The notes beneath the pieces are model-generated. The model was given only the letters and a program-made list of their open reading frames with translations, made no database searches and was not told the DNA's origin. A program made the position numbers and the translations under genes. A DNA stretch of 64,000 nucleotides from Sphingomonas sp. NFR04 (GTDB taxonomy: Bacteria > Pseudomonadota > Alphaproteobacteria > Sphingomonadales > Sphingomonadaceae): assembly GCF_900114095.1 (NCBI RefSeq), contig NZ_FORV01000004.1:62001-126000 (forward strand). The letters are read 5' to 3'. Shown piece by piece: positions 38,206 through 48,385 of this stretch (positions within the stretch are counted from its first letter, which is position 1; every line of letters starts with the position of its first letter).

Positions 38206-39093
38206 ATGGACAATCGGCTCGGCGAAATGGAGATGTTCCTGGCGGTGGCGGCCGAGGGCAGCCTTGCGGGTGCCGCCAAGGCGCTGCGCATCACGCCCTC
38301 CGCCGTCAGCCGCGGCATGGCGCGGCTGGAAGCGCGGCTCGGCGTCCAGCTCGCGACCCGTACCACCCGCGCGCTGGCGCTCACCCCCGAGGGCCAGGCC
38401 TATCATGCCCGCGTCGCCGGGCTGATGGCCGAGATCGACGCGATCGAGCACAGCTTCGAGCGCGACCAGGTCCCGCGCGGGCCCTTGCGGGTCAACGCGT
38501 CGGTGCCGCTGGGCATGCAGTTCCTGATCCCGGTCCTGCCCGCCTATCTGCGCGCGCATCCGGGGGTGACGGTGGACCTCACGCTCTCCGACGCGCTGGT
38601 CGAGCTGGTCGAGGAGCGCGCCGATGTCGCGATCCGGGTGGGGCCGTTGCGCGACACCGGCATCAAGGCGGCGAAGCTCGGGCGCAGCACGATGGTGGTG
38701 GTCGCCAGTCCCGACTATCTCGCGCGCTGCGGCACACCCGATCACCCCAACGATCTCGACCGGCACACCTGCCTGCGCTTCAACTTCCGCCGCTCGATCG
38801 ACAGCTGGCCGTTCCGGATCGACGGCGCGGTGGTGCAGCGGACGATGGACGGGCCGTTCCTCGCCAATTCGGGCGAGGCGGTGCGACTGATGGCGCTGGC
38901 GGGTGGCGGCATTGCGCGGATGGGCCGCTTCCATGTCGCCGCCGACCTTGCCGCCGGCCGGCTGGTCGAGCTGCTCGCGGCGTTCAATCCCGGCGACGGC
39001 GAGGACATCCACGCGCTGTTCGTCGGGCATGACCGGCTGGCGCTGCGGGTGCGCTCCTTCGTCGACTTCCTCAAGACCAATCTGGTTCTCTAA
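38206..39093 (+). CDS. LysR-family transcriptional regulator
   Basis: This 295-residue protein has an N-terminal winged helix-turn-helix (EMFLAVAAEGSLAGAAKALRITPSAVSRGMARLEARLG) and a substrate-binding effector domain. The start ATG 38206 is close to the conserved first helix. It is divergent from the SDR gene at 37322-38107; such an arrangement usually means direct control from the shared 98-bp spacer. The effector is unknown. Confidence 0.93.
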   Translation: MDNRLGEMEMFLAVAAEGSLAGAAKALRITPSAVSRGMARLEARLGVQLATRTTRALALTPEGQAYHARVAGLMAEIDAIEHSFERDQVPRGPLRVNASVPLGMQFLIPVLPAYLRAHPGVTVDLTLSDALVELVEERADVAIRVGPLRDTGIKAAKLGRSTMVVVASPDYLARCGTPDHPNDLDRHTCLRFNFRRSIDSWPFRIDGAVVQRTMDGPFLANSGEAVRLMALAGGGIARMGRFHVAADLAAGRLVELLAAFNPGDGEDIHALFVGHDRLALRVRSFVDFLKTNLVL

Positions 39094-39158
39094 CCCGTCG
39101 TTAACCTTGTTCCGCTAGTCCAAAGCGGCCCTGCCGGGCGTGGTGCAAGGACCGGCCG

Positions 39159-39737
39159 TTGAACGACATTCGCGTACTCGACAATTTCCTCGGCGACGAA
39201 CGGCGCCAGCGCGTCTGGGACTATCTCGACCAGACGGGCTGGGCGCACGGCGCCTATTCCTCGGGCGCGCCCGATGCGCCGCGCTATTTCTACAAGCATT
39301 TCGCCGGCTACCAGAAGAGCGCGCAGGAAGATCGCGATCCCAACGCGATCGGCAACGAGCTGCGCGCCGCCGCACCGTTGATCGCCGAGGTGTGGGACGA
39401 CCTGCTGCAAAAGCCGCTGCGCGCCCAGCGGCTGTCGCGCTGCTATGCCAACCGGATGCCGGCGGGCGTCGGCGGCGGCGTCCATCTCGATTCGGACTGC
39501 AAGGACCACCTCACCGCGATCTATTATCCCCAGGCCGACTGGAACGCCGACCAGGGCGGGGAGACCTTGTTCTTCAACCGCAGCGGCAGCGAAGTGGTGA
39601 AGGCCGTGGTACCCAAGCCCGATCGGCTGGTGATCTTCCCCGGCACCATCCCGCATGCCGCGCGGCCGATCTACGCCGTGGCGCCCGATGCCGCGCGGAT
39701 CACGCTGATGTTCAAGACGCTGGGCCGCCGCGCCTGA
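39159..39737 (+). CDS. 2-oxoglutarate/Fe(II)-dependent oxygenase (Ofd/prolyl-hydroxylase-like)
   Basis: This 192-residue protein has the iron-binding HxD in GVHLDSDCKDHLTAIYYP, a distal His in FPGTIPHAARP, and an Arg soon after (DAARITLMFK) that can bind 2-oxoglutarate. GGETLFFN is also typical of the P4H fold. The substrate is unknown. The only reasonable start is a TTG at 39159, which keeps the beginning NDIRVLDNFLG common in such proteins. Confidence 0.85.
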   Translation: MNDIRVLDNFLGDERRQRVWDYLDQTGWAHGAYSSGAPDAPRYFYKHFAGYQKSAQEDRDPNAIGNELRAAAPLIAEVWDDLLQKPLRAQRLSRCYANRMPAGVGGGVHLDSDCKDHLTAIYYPQADWNADQGGETLFFNRSGSEVVKAVVPKPDRLVIFPGTIPHAARPIYAVAPDAARITLMFKTLGRRA

Positions 39738-39799
39738 CACATTGCTCCCCCGCACGACTCCTGTAGAAGCACAGCGAGACAGGCGGGGGGACATAGAGG

Positions 39800-41386
39800 A
39801 TGGCCGACGGGGTTTGCGAACCGAGCGCCAGCGAGATGCGGATGGTGATCGGCGCGTCGTCGCTGGGCACCGTGTTCGAATGGTATGATTTCTTCATCTG
39901 GGGCACGCTGACCGCCACCGGAGTCCTCGGCCGCACCTTCTTCCCCTCGGAAAACGAGAATCTCGCAACCCTGCTCTCCTGGGCGACCTTCGCGATCGGC
40001 TTCGGATTCCGCCCGCTCGGCGCGGTGGTCTTCGGCTATCTCGGCGACAAGATGGGGCGCAAATATACCTTCCTCGTCACCATCACGGTGATGGGGCTGG
40101 CCACCGCCGGCATCGGCCTGATCCCCGGCTATCGCGAGATCGGGGCGACCGCGCCGATCATCATCCTGGTGCTGCGCGTCGCGCAGGGGCTGGCGCTGGG
40201 CGGCGAATATGGCGGTGCGGCGATCTTCGTCGCCGAGCATTCGCCCGAGGGACGCGCCGGCTTCCATACCAGCTTCATCCAGGCGAGCGTGGTCGGCGGC
40301 TTCATCCTCAGCCTCGCCGTCGTCCTGCTGTTCCGCTTCGCCGCCGCTGGCGTGTGGGAAAGCTGGGGATGGCGGCTGCCCTTCCTCTTCTCGCTGGTGC
40401 TGCTCGCCATCTCGGTATGGATGCGCCTGCGCCTTTCGGAGAGCCCGGTGTTCAAGGCGATCAAGGAAGCGGGCGAGACCGCGCGCAACCCGTTCGTCGA
40501 GAGCTTCACCTATCCGGGCAACAAGAAGCGCCTGCTCGTCGCGCTGTTCGGCATCGCCGGCGGGCTCACCGTGGTGTGGTACACCGCGATGTTCTCGGTG
40601 CTCGCCTTCCTCTCGGGGCCGATGCGGCTCGACCAGACCGCCGCGCAGCTGATCACCGGCGCCGGCGCGGTGATCGGGGTCGGCTTCTTCCTCTACTTCG
40701 GCAAGCTTTCGGACCGGGTCGGCCGCAAGCCACCGATCGTGATCGGCTATGCGCTGACGCTGGTGCTGCTCTTCCCCTGTTTCTACGTGATCGGCAGCGC
40801 GGCGAATCCGGGCCTCGCCAAGGCATCGCGACGCGAGCCGGTGATCGTCGCCGGGCCGCACTGCACCTATGATCCCTTCGCCACCACCCAGGCTGACGAA
40901 TGCTGGCGGATGCTCGACCATCTTTCGCGGCTGGGCGTGATCTACAAGACCGCCAAGGCGCCCACCGTCGTCGTCACGATCGGCGGCCAGGTGGTGGAGA
41001 GCAACGACCCCAAGGCGGTGAAGGCCGCGCTCGAGGATGCCGGCTATCGCTTCGATCGCATCGTGCCCGAGCCGATCGACATCGCGATGATCCTGGTGGC
41101 GATGACGGTGCTGATGGCGCTGTGCGGCGCCACCTATGGCCCGGTCGCGGCGCTGCTCAGCGAGATGTTTCCCAGCCGCATCCGCTATTCGTCGATGTCG
41201 ATCCCCTATCATATCGGCACCGGCTATTTCGGCGGCTTCCTGCCCTTCATCAGCCACTACATCGTCGCGCGCACCGGCAATCCCTATGCGGGGCTGTGGT
41301 ACACCTTCGCGGTGGTGGCGATGGCGCTGGTGGTGACCGCCTTCGGCCTGCGCGAGACGGTGGCGCTTCGCGCGGCGCGGCGCTAA
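39800..41386 (+). CDS. MFS transporter (metabolite:H+ symporter type) with a soluble insertion
   Basis: This 528-residue polytopic membrane protein has MHS-type features: FEWYDFFIWGTL in helix 1, GDKMGRKYTF after helix 2, and RVAQGLALGGEYGGA in helix 4. An insertion of about 90 residues (335-425) between two C-terminal helices contains two cysteines (355, 368) and a predicted alpha/beta fragment (TVVVTIGGQVVESNDPKAVK). The family normally transports organic acids or osmolytes. The insertion is longer than the usual loop. Alanine racemase follows 10 bp later. Confidence 0.9.
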   Translation: MADGVCEPSASEMRMVIGASSLGTVFEWYDFFIWGTLTATGVLGRTFFPSENENLATLLSWATFAIGFGFRPLGAVVFGYLGDKMGRKYTFLVTITVMGLATAGIGLIPGYREIGATAPIIILVLRVAQGLALGGEYGGAAIFVAEHSPEGRAGFHTSFIQASVVGGFILSLAVVLLFRFAAAGVWESWGWRLPFLFSLVLLAISVWMRLRLSESPVFKAIKEAGETARNPFVESFTYPGNKKRLLVALFGIAGGLTVVWYTAMFSVLAFLSGPMRLDQTAAQLITGAGAVIGVGFFLYFGKLSDRVGRKPPIVIGYALTLVLLFPCFYVIGSAANPGLAKASRREPVIVAGPHCTYDPFATTQADECWRMLDHLSRLGVIYKTAKAPTVVVTIGGQVVESNDPKAVKAALEDAGYRFDRIVPEPIDIAMILVAMTVLMALCGATYGPVAALLSEMFPSRIRYSSMSIPYHIGTGYFGGFLPFISHYIVARTGNPYAGLWYTFAVVAMALVVTAFGLRETVALRAARR

Positions 41387-41396
41387 CCGACGGGGG

Positions 41397-42422
41397 ATGA
41401 CCGACTCCCCCCTGCGCCTCCGCCTCGACGCCGCCGCCCTCACTGCCAACTGGACGCTGCTTTCGCGCCTCAGCGGTGCAGCCGCGTGCGGCGCGGCGGT
41501 GAAGGCGAACGGCTATGGCTTGGGTGCGCGCGGCGTGGTGGAGCGGCTGGCGGCGGCGGGCTGCCGTGATTTCTTCGTCGCCACCTGGGCCGAGGCGTGC
41601 GAGATCGCCGATATGGGCATGCCGATCTCGGTGCTGCACGGCGTCCGCGCCGAGGACCTGGCCGATCGCCCGGCCAATGCGCGGCCGGTGCTCGCGAGCG
41701 CCGGGCAGGTGCAGCGCTGGCGCGACGCCGGCGGGGGCGCGTGCGACGTCATGGTCGATACCGGCATGAACCGGCTGGGCGTGTCGCCGCAGCAGGTAGC
41801 GGACGGGCTGCTCGACGGGCTGGCGATCGACACGCTGATGAGCCACCTCGTCTCCGCCGACGAGGACGTGCCGCTCAACGCCCGCCAGCGCGACACCTTC
41901 GCCGCGCTCGCCGGGCGGACGTCGGCACGCCGGATGAGCCTCGCGAACAGCTCCGGGATCGCGCTGGGCCCCGATTATCATTTCGACCTGACCCGCCCCG
42001 GCATCGCGCTCTACGGCGGCCGCCAGCGCGGGGGCCATGACGGAATCCGGCAGGTCGTCACGCCCGAGGCGCAGATCCTTCAGCGCCGGCGGGTCCGCGC
42101 AGGCGAGACGATCGGCTACAACGCCACCTATACCGCGCCGCTGGACATGGAGGTGGCGATCCTCAACCTCGGCTATGCCGACGGCTATCTGCGCTGCTTC
42201 TCGAACAAGGGCCGCGCGCATGCAGGGGAGGCGGTGCTGCCGGTGGTGGGCCGCGTCTCGATGGACCTCACCGCGCTCTGCGTCGACGCCGCGCCCGAGC
42301 TGGCCGAGGGCGAATGGGTCGCGATGGACTATGCCCTGCCCGAGACCGCGACGCTGAGCGGATTGTCGCAGTACGAACTGCTCACCGGGCTCGGCGCGCG
42401 CTTCGATCGCATCTGGGCCTAG
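41397..42422 (+). CDS. alr: Alanine racemase
   Basis: This 341-residue PLP enzyme interconverts L- and D-alanine for peptidoglycan. Lys36 in AAVKANGYGLG is the PLP Schiff-base lysine. ETIGYNATY holds the conserved catalytic Tyr, and VGRVSMDLT is the dimer-interface active-site motif. It is slightly shorter than E. coli Alr. It starts 10 bp after the MFS gene, so the two are probably cotranscribed. Confidence 0.95.
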   Translation: MTDSPLRLRLDAAALTANWTLLSRLSGAAACGAAVKANGYGLGARGVVERLAAAGCRDFFVATWAEACEIADMGMPISVLHGVRAEDLADRPANARPVLASAGQVQRWRDAGGGACDVMVDTGMNRLGVSPQQVADGLLDGLAIDTLMSHLVSADEDVPLNARQRDTFAALAGRTSARRMSLANSSGIALGPDYHFDLTRPGIALYGGRQRGGHDGIRQVVTPEAQILQRRRVRAGETIGYNATYTAPLDMEVAILNLGYADGYLRCFSNKGRAHAGEAVLPVVGRVSMDLTALCVDAAPELAEGEWVAMDYALPETATLSGLSQYELLTGLGARFDRIWA

Positions 42423-42435
42423 CGGCCAGAGAAAA

Positions 42436-42461
42436 AGGGCCGGGAATCGCTCCCCGGCCCT
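42436..42461. terminator. Intrinsic terminator between convergent alr and thiolase genes
   Basis: AGGGCCGGG (42436-42444) pairs with CCCCGGCCCT (42452-42461). On the minus strand the hairpin is followed by a run of five T, so it best serves the leftward thiolase gene. On the plus strand only CCTTT follows, which makes it weaker for alr. Confidence 0.8.
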
Positions 42462-42485
42462 CCTTTGCAGAAACGACGTGCGATC

Positions 42486-43661
<1,176 letters not shown>

Positions 43662-43688
43662 GCTGGTCTCCTGGAGTGTGTTTGGTCG

Positions 43689-44756
43689 CTATCTAGTGCG
43701 CGGAAGTGCAGTTAACCAGTCGGCAAGCGGCTCCCACACCGCCTTTCGCGCGCGGCCGCCGACGATCATGCCCACATGACCCAGCGTCATCTCGCGCACC
43801 TCGCCCAGCCGCGCGGCGCTGGCGGCGGGGACGATGCGATCGGTGGTGGAGATCAGCGACAGCGCGGGAATCGTCAGCGCTTCGGCGCGCGCGGTAATGC
43901 CCGCCACGTGCCAGCGGCCGGTCCCGGGCAGGTCGGCCGAGAGGAAGTCGTCGAACAGCTGCCGCCCGGCGCCGAAGCTGAGCGGGGCGCCCGCATTGGC
44001 CCAGTCCTCCAGCACGACGAAGGCGCGCGCCTCCGCGGCCCTGGGATGGAGGCGGCCGAAGCGTTCATACTTCACGATCGTGCGGCGGGGATCGAGCTGC
44101 CAGAAGCCGGCCTGGAGCACCTCCATCGGCACCACGCCCAGCCGCTCGCAGGTGGGGTAGGCCCCGTCCCACAGCGCCGCGAACCGCTCCAGCGCGGCGC
44201 CATAGCCGGCGAAGTGCCAGGGCGCAGCGATGGTGACGAGGCCGGCGGCCTCGATGGCCTGCGCCGCTGCGATCGCCATGGTGCCCCCCAGGCAATAGCC
44301 GGCGAGCACCGGCGGCTGCCGCAACTGGCGCAGCAACGGCAGCAGCAATTGCTCGACATGGCCGTTGACGTCGAGCTGTGCGTCCTCGGGCGAGGGGGGG
44401 CCCCAATCGACCAGCAGCGGCCGCACGCCCTGTCGCGCCAGCCAGCGCAGCAAAGAATTGCCGCGGGCAAGGTCGAGCACCACCGGCGGGTTGATCAGCG
44501 ACGGCACGAACACCACCGGTCGGCCATGCCCGCCATAATCGCGCAGCACGGCGCGGCCAGCGCGCGCGACGATCGGCTTTTCGGTACGTGGGGCAGGGCG
44601 GGGTGCACGCTGATACGCGGCCAGGCCCGCCAGTGCCGCTGCGCGTCTTTCGGGCGATGCTGCCGTTTCGTTGCGCAGCAATGCGAGAAAAAGCGGCAAA
44701 GGGCGCGGTCCGTGTTGCGGCGCGTCAGAAACTGTAGTTAGGTGCGCATCTGTCAC
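43689..44756 (-). CDS. PhaC-like alpha/beta hydrolase
   Basis: The protein has about 355 residues. The nucleophile motif is GYCLGG, a Cys-type lipase box as in polyhydroxyalkanoate synthases, and VPSLINPP near residue 90 is also PhaC-like. A conserved Asp (SLISTTDRIVP) and His (LGHVGMIVG) complete the triad. It is much shorter than classical PhaC (about 580), so it may be a short synthase-like acyltransferase. The start is uncertain: GTG 44756, ATG 44771 (which would overlap phaR by two bases) or TTG 44699 are possible. Confidence 0.82.
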   Translation of the reverse strand: MTDAHLTTVSDAPQHGPRPLPLFLALLRNETAASPERRAAALAGLAAYQRAPRPAPRTEKPIVARAGRAVLRDYGGHGRPVVFVPSLINPPVVLDLARGNSLLRWLARQGVRPLLVDWGPPSPEDAQLDVNGHVEQLLLPLLRQLRQPPVLAGYCLGGTMAIAAAQAIEAAGLVTIAAPWHFAGYGAALERFAALWDGAYPTCERLGVVPMEVLQAGFWQLDPRRTIVKYERFGRLHPRAAEARAFVVLEDWANAGAPLSFGAGRQLFDDFLSADLPGTGRWHVAGITARAEALTIPALSLISTTDRIVPAASAARLGEVREMTLGHVGMIVGGRARKAVWEPLADWLTALPRTR

Positions 44757-44769
44757 GCGCGGGGTTCCC

Positions 44770-45357
44770 ATGAAGAAAGCTGCACCTGGAAGCGGTCCGG
44801 TCATTATCAAGAAGTACGCGAACCGCCGACTCTACAACACCGAAACCTCGTCCTACATCACGCTCGAGCATCTCGCAGCGATGACGCGCGAAGGGCGCGA
44901 CTTCAAGGTCGTCGACGCCAAGACCGAGGAGGACATCACCCATAACGTCCTCACCCAGATCATCATGGAGGAGGAAGCCCGCGGCCAGACGATGCTGCCG
45001 GTGAATTTCCTCCGCCAGTTGATCGCGCTCTATGGCGACTCGATGCAGGCGATGGTGCCGGGCTATCTCGAAGCGTCGATGGACAGCTTCCGCCGCAACC
45101 AGGAACAGTTCAAGTCGGCGGTCGAGGGCGCCTTCGCCAACTCGCCCTTCGCCGAGATCGCCAAGCGCAACATGGCGATGTTCGAAGCGGCGGCCAGCGC
45201 CTTCCAGCCAGGCGGTGCGGCGAACCCGACGCCGGGTGCTGCGCCTACGGCAGCGCCCGCGACGCCCGAGGCGAGCGGCGCTGGCGACGGCGACGTGTCG
45301 TCGCTCAAGGCCGAGCTGGCCCGGCTGCAGGAAAAGATCGAGAAGCTGGGGAAGTAA
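44770..45357 (+). CDS. phaR: Polyhydroxyalkanoate synthesis repressor PhaR
   Basis: This 195-residue protein has the PHB accumulation regulatory domain IIKKYANRRLYNTETSSYITL (DNA binding) followed by NVLTQIIMEEEARGQTMLP and MFEAAASAFQPG. PhaR senses PHB and represses phasin and other PHB genes. The C-terminus has a short coiled coil (SSLKAELARLQEKIEKL). It is divergent from the PhaC-like gene, with essentially no spacer, so its promoter must lie within that gene's 5' end. Confidence 0.94.
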   Translation: MKKAAPGSGPVIIKKYANRRLYNTETSSYITLEHLAAMTREGRDFKVVDAKTEEDITHNVLTQIIMEEEARGQTMLPVNFLRQLIALYGDSMQAMVPGYLEASMDSFRRNQEQFKSAVEGAFANSPFAEIAKRNMAMFEAAASAFQPGGAANPTPGAAPTAAPATPEASGAGDGDVSSLKAELARLQEKIEKLGK

Positions 45358-45389
45358 CGCTTCCCCGTTGAATTGGGGTGAACCCATAT

Positions 45390-45514
45390 CCTCCCCCGCC
45401 GGGGAGGTGGCGCCGAAGGCGACGGAGGGGGAGGACGCCCTGCCGCTCGCAAGGTTCTGGCATCCTCCCCCTCCGACCCGCTGGCGCGGGCCACCTCCCC
45501 CTGGCGGGGGAGGA
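45390..45514. repeat. Intergenic inverted-repeat element, family B copy 1
   Basis: Left end CCTCCCCCGCCGGGGAGGTGG and right end CCACCTCCCCCTGGCGGGGGAGG are inverted and each is itself a hairpin. Inner boxes GACGGAGGGGGAGG and CCTCCCCCTCCG also pair. The element of about 125 bp sits between convergent phaR and the methyltransferase gene. It resembles the element at 46599-46730. Confidence 0.8.
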
Positions 45515-45536
45515 TACGCCTCCCGAATGCCTGTTC

Positions 45537-46346
45537 TTACGGCTTGCGGAACTTGAGCGTCATGCGGTCGCTCTCGCCGATTGCGGCGTATTTGGCGCGG
45601 TCCTGGTCCTTGAGCGCATAGGTGGGCGGCAGCGTCCACACGCCGTTCGGCCAGTCGGCGGTGTCGGCCTTATTGGCATTCACCTCCGACGCGCCGACGA
45701 ACTTGAAGCCTGCCGCCTCGGCCAGCCGGCGGACGGTGGAGACCTTCAGATAGCCGCTCTTGGTCTCGCGCTCGTCGCTGGCGCTTTCGGGTAGGCGATG
45801 GTCCTCGATGCCGAGCGTACCGCCCTTTTTGAGCATCGCGTACATCTGCTTGAACGCCTCGGGCGAATAGTCCTTGCCGTCCTGGCCGCCCATCCGCCAG
45901 TTATGGACGTTGCGGAAGGTCAGCACCACGTCGGCCGTACCGTTCGGCACCTTGGCCAAGCCCGCGGCGGCGGGGAAGGTGACGACGCGGATGGGGCCGT
46001 AGAGCGCGGCGTCCTTGGCCTTCAGCGCCTCGATGCCCTTGGCGTTGCCGCTCGGCACCGCCGCATAGAGCGTGCCCTTGCCCTTGGTGAGCGGGGCGAG
46101 GATCTCGGTGTACCAGCCACCGCTCGGCCAGATCTCGACCACCGTGTCGCCGGGCTTCACGCCGAAAAAGGCGAGCGTGTCGGCGGGGTGGCGATATTTG
46201 TCGCGCGCGGTATTGGCGGGCGTGCGGCTGGGGGCTGCCACCGCGGCGTCGATCGCCTGGCGCAGCGAGGCGGGTTGCTGCGCAGCAACGCTGGCGACGG
46301 CGGCGAGGGTGGTAACGGCGGCGGCGGCGACAAGACGATGGCGCAT
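45537..46346 (-). CDS. Exported class I methyltransferase-like protein
   Basis: ATG 46346 (MRHRLVAAAAVTTLAAV) gives 269 residues with a clear signal peptide ending near VAAQQ. The mature part reads as a SAM-dependent methyltransferase fold: VKPGDTVVEIWPSGGWYTEIL as motif I, DVVLTFRNVHNW and LKKGGTLGIEDHR as later motifs. An export signal on a SAM-dependent fold is odd, since SAM is cytoplasmic, so it may bind another ligand. I recall homologues being common in proteobacteria. Confidence 0.82.
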   Translation of the reverse strand: MRHRLVAAAAVTTLAAVASVAAQQPASLRQAIDAAVAAPSRTPANTARDKYRHPADTLAFFGVKPGDTVVEIWPSGGWYTEILAPLTKGKGTLYAAVPSGNAKGIEALKAKDAALYGPIRVVTFPAAAGLAKVPNGTADVVLTFRNVHNWRMGGQDGKDYSPEAFKQMYAMLKKGGTLGIEDHRLPESASDERETKSGYLKVSTVRRLAEAAGFKFVGASEVNANKADTADWPNGVWTLPPTYALKDQDRAKYAAIGESDRMTLKFRKP

Positions 46347-46391
46347 AAGCGATGGCTCCCTGCTATCGGTGCGCGACTGTGACGCAACGGG

Positions 46392-46586
46392 ATGACGATG
46401 CAACTAGAATTCTGGATCGGCGCCGGGGTTGCGCTGCTGGTCGCGATCGTGGCCGGGGTGGCCGAGCATCGCCGGCGCAAGCGGCGGAACCTGGAGCAGG
46501 TGGGCTGGGTGCCGTGGATGGCAATCCAGATGGCCGGTCTGTTCGCCGCGCTGGTGCTGGTCAGCGTCGCGCTGCACGCGGGGTGA
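46392..46586 (+). CDS. Small two-helix membrane protein
   Basis: This 64-residue protein has two hydrophobic segments (FWIGAGVALLVAIVAGV and WMAIQMAGLFAALVLVSVALHA) around a very basic loop (EHRRRKRRN). The basic loop suggests both ends face the periplasm. I cannot name a family. ATG 46392 and ATG 46398 are both possible starts. It is divergent from the exported methyltransferase gene. Confidence 0.6.
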   Translation: MTMQLEFWIGAGVALLVAIVAGVAEHRRRKRRNLEQVGWVPWMAIQMAGLFAALVLVSVALHAG

Positions 46587-46598
46587 GGCTGTGACGAT

Positions 46599-46730
46599 CC
46601 TCCCCTGTAAGGGGAGGTGGCGCGCGTAGCGCGACGGAGGGGTGTCGACGCTGGGAGGTGTGGACCGCCATTGCAGCGGGGACACCCCTCCGTCAGCCCT
46701 TCAGGCTGCCACCTCCCCTTACAGGGGAGG
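46599..46730. repeat. Intergenic inverted-repeat element, family B copy 2
   Basis: The ends CCTCCCCTGTAAGGGGAGG (46599-46617) and CCTCCCCTTACAGGGGAGG (46712-46730) are hairpins that are also inverted to each other. Inner boxes GACGGAGGGGTGTC and GACACCCCTCCGTC pair as well. The element fills the space between a small membrane-protein gene and the convergent cpaF. Confidence 0.85.
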
Positions 46731-46736
46731 ATTTGG

Positions 46737-48290
46737 CTACAAACACGCCTCCAGCAGCGCCTGGTCGAAACCGAACTGCTTGGCCTTGTCGAGCGTGTAG
46801 GGGCGCAGGCCCATCGAGCGATATTCGCCGATGATCTTCCCGTCGGTGCCCTCGTCGAGATATTCAAACTTGAACAGCTCCTGGGTGACGATCACCGGGC
46901 CTTCCATGCCGATCACCTCGGTAATGTTGGTCACCCGGCGGCTGCCGTCGCGCAGGCGCTTCACCTGGATGATCAGGTCCACCGAATCGGCGATCTGGCG
47001 GCTGATCGCTTCCTTGGGCACCTTGATGTCCGACATCATCACCATGTTCTCCATCCGCGCCAGCGCCTCGCGGGGGCTATTCGAGTGGAGGGTGCACATC
47101 GATCCGTCGTGACCGGTGTTCATCGCGGCGAGCATGTCGAAACACTCGGCGCCGCGAATTTCGCCGAGGATGATGCGATCGGGCCGCATGCGCAGCGCGT
47201 TTTTGACCAGGTCGCGGATCGAGATCTCGCCCTGGCCTTCCAGATTGGCCGGCCGCGTCTCCAGCGGCAGCCAGTGCGGCTGCTGGAGGCGGAGTTCGGC
47301 GGCATCCTCGATCGTCAGCACGCGCTCGCCCGGGTCGATCATCTTCGAGATCGCGTTGAGCATCGTCGTCTTGCCCGAGCCGGTGCCGCCCGAGATGACG
47401 ATGTTGAACCGGCTCGCGCCCGCGATCTTGAGCGCGGTCGCCATCTTCTCGGACATCGATCCGCCCTTGGCCATCATGTCGAGCGTGATCGGCTTGGCGG
47501 AAAACTTACGGATCGAGATGGCGGTGCCGCGGAGCGAGAGCGGCGGCACGATCACGTTGACGCGGCTGCCGTCCTTGAGGCGCGCATCGGCCAGCGGCGT
47601 GGTCTGGTCGACGCGGCGGCCGACCGAATTGCAGATCCGCTGCGCGATCTGGAACAGATGTTCCTCGTCGCGAAACTGGATGTTGGCCAGCTCGAGCCGG
47701 CCCTTGCGCTCGACATAGGTCTGCTCGGGGCCATTGACCATGATGTCGCTGATCGCGGCATCCGCCAGCAGCTCCTCGAGCGGACCAAGGCCGAGCAGTT
47801 CATCGACCAGCACCTTTTCCAGCGCGAACTGCTCGCGCCGGTTGAGGGTGAGCTTCAGCTCGGCGAGCACCTCGCCGATGATCGGGCGGAATTCCTCGGC
47901 GAGCTCATCCTTGCTCAGCGTCGCCGCGGCTTCGGGATCGACGCGCTCCAGCAGGCGCGGCAGCACCTGTTCCTTGATGCGGTGGATCGAGGCCTCGAAG
48001 CCCTCGTTGCGCGAGCTGCCCTGGTCGGCTGGCGCGGCCTGGCGATCGGCGAGGCGCTGCATCGCATCGGCGCTGGCGGCACTGGGGCCGAGCGGGTCGC
48101 GCTCCAGCATCGGGTCGGCGAAATGCTGGCCGGGCAGCGGCACCGAATCGAGCGGCGGGAATTGCTCGCCGCCCAGCGGCAGCGGCTCGGCCCGCTGGAA
48201 GCCGCCGCCCTGCATCGGGCGCGCCACGCCGAAGGCTGGACGCCCTCCGGTTCCGCTCCCCATGCCGCCACGACGCCCGAACGCGCTCAT
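46737..48290 (-). CDS. cpaF: CpaF/TadA-type secretion ATPase
   Basis: This 517-residue type II/IV secretion ATPase has a Gly/Pro-rich N-terminus of about 90 residues, an N-terminal helical domain, Walker A (GGTGSGKTT, 301-309), an Asp box (LTIEDAAEL) and Walker B (RIILGEIRGAECFDML). CpaF energises Flp/Tad pilus assembly. No other tad/cpa gene is in the window, so it is separated from its usual operon. Confidence 0.92.
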   Translation of the reverse strand: MSAFGRRGGMGSGTGGRPAFGVARPMQGGGFQRAEPLPLGGEQFPPLDSVPLPGQHFADPMLERDPLGPSAASADAMQRLADRQAAPADQGSSRNEGFEASIHRIKEQVLPRLLERVDPEAAATLSKDELAEEFRPIIGEVLAELKLTLNRREQFALEKVLVDELLGLGPLEELLADAAISDIMVNGPEQTYVERKGRLELANIQFRDEEHLFQIAQRICNSVGRRVDQTTPLADARLKDGSRVNVIVPPLSLRGTAISIRKFSAKPITLDMMAKGGSMSEKMATALKIAGASRFNIVISGGTGSGKTTMLNAISKMIDPGERVLTIEDAAELRLQQPHWLPLETRPANLEGQGEISIRDLVKNALRMRPDRIILGEIRGAECFDMLAAMNTGHDGSMCTLHSNSPREALARMENMVMMSDIKVPKEAISRQIADSVDLIIQVKRLRDGSRRVTNITEVIGMEGPVIVTQELFKFEYLDEGTDGKIIGEYRSMGLRPYTLDKAKQFGFDQALLEACL

Positions 48291-48385
48291 CGAACTTCAG
48301 TCCTCCAGGAAAGCCCGAGGATTAAAGGGGAAGGCTTGCGATTTGGCTAACTATGCGGGGTGAGGAGCGGGATGCTCTTAAATGC

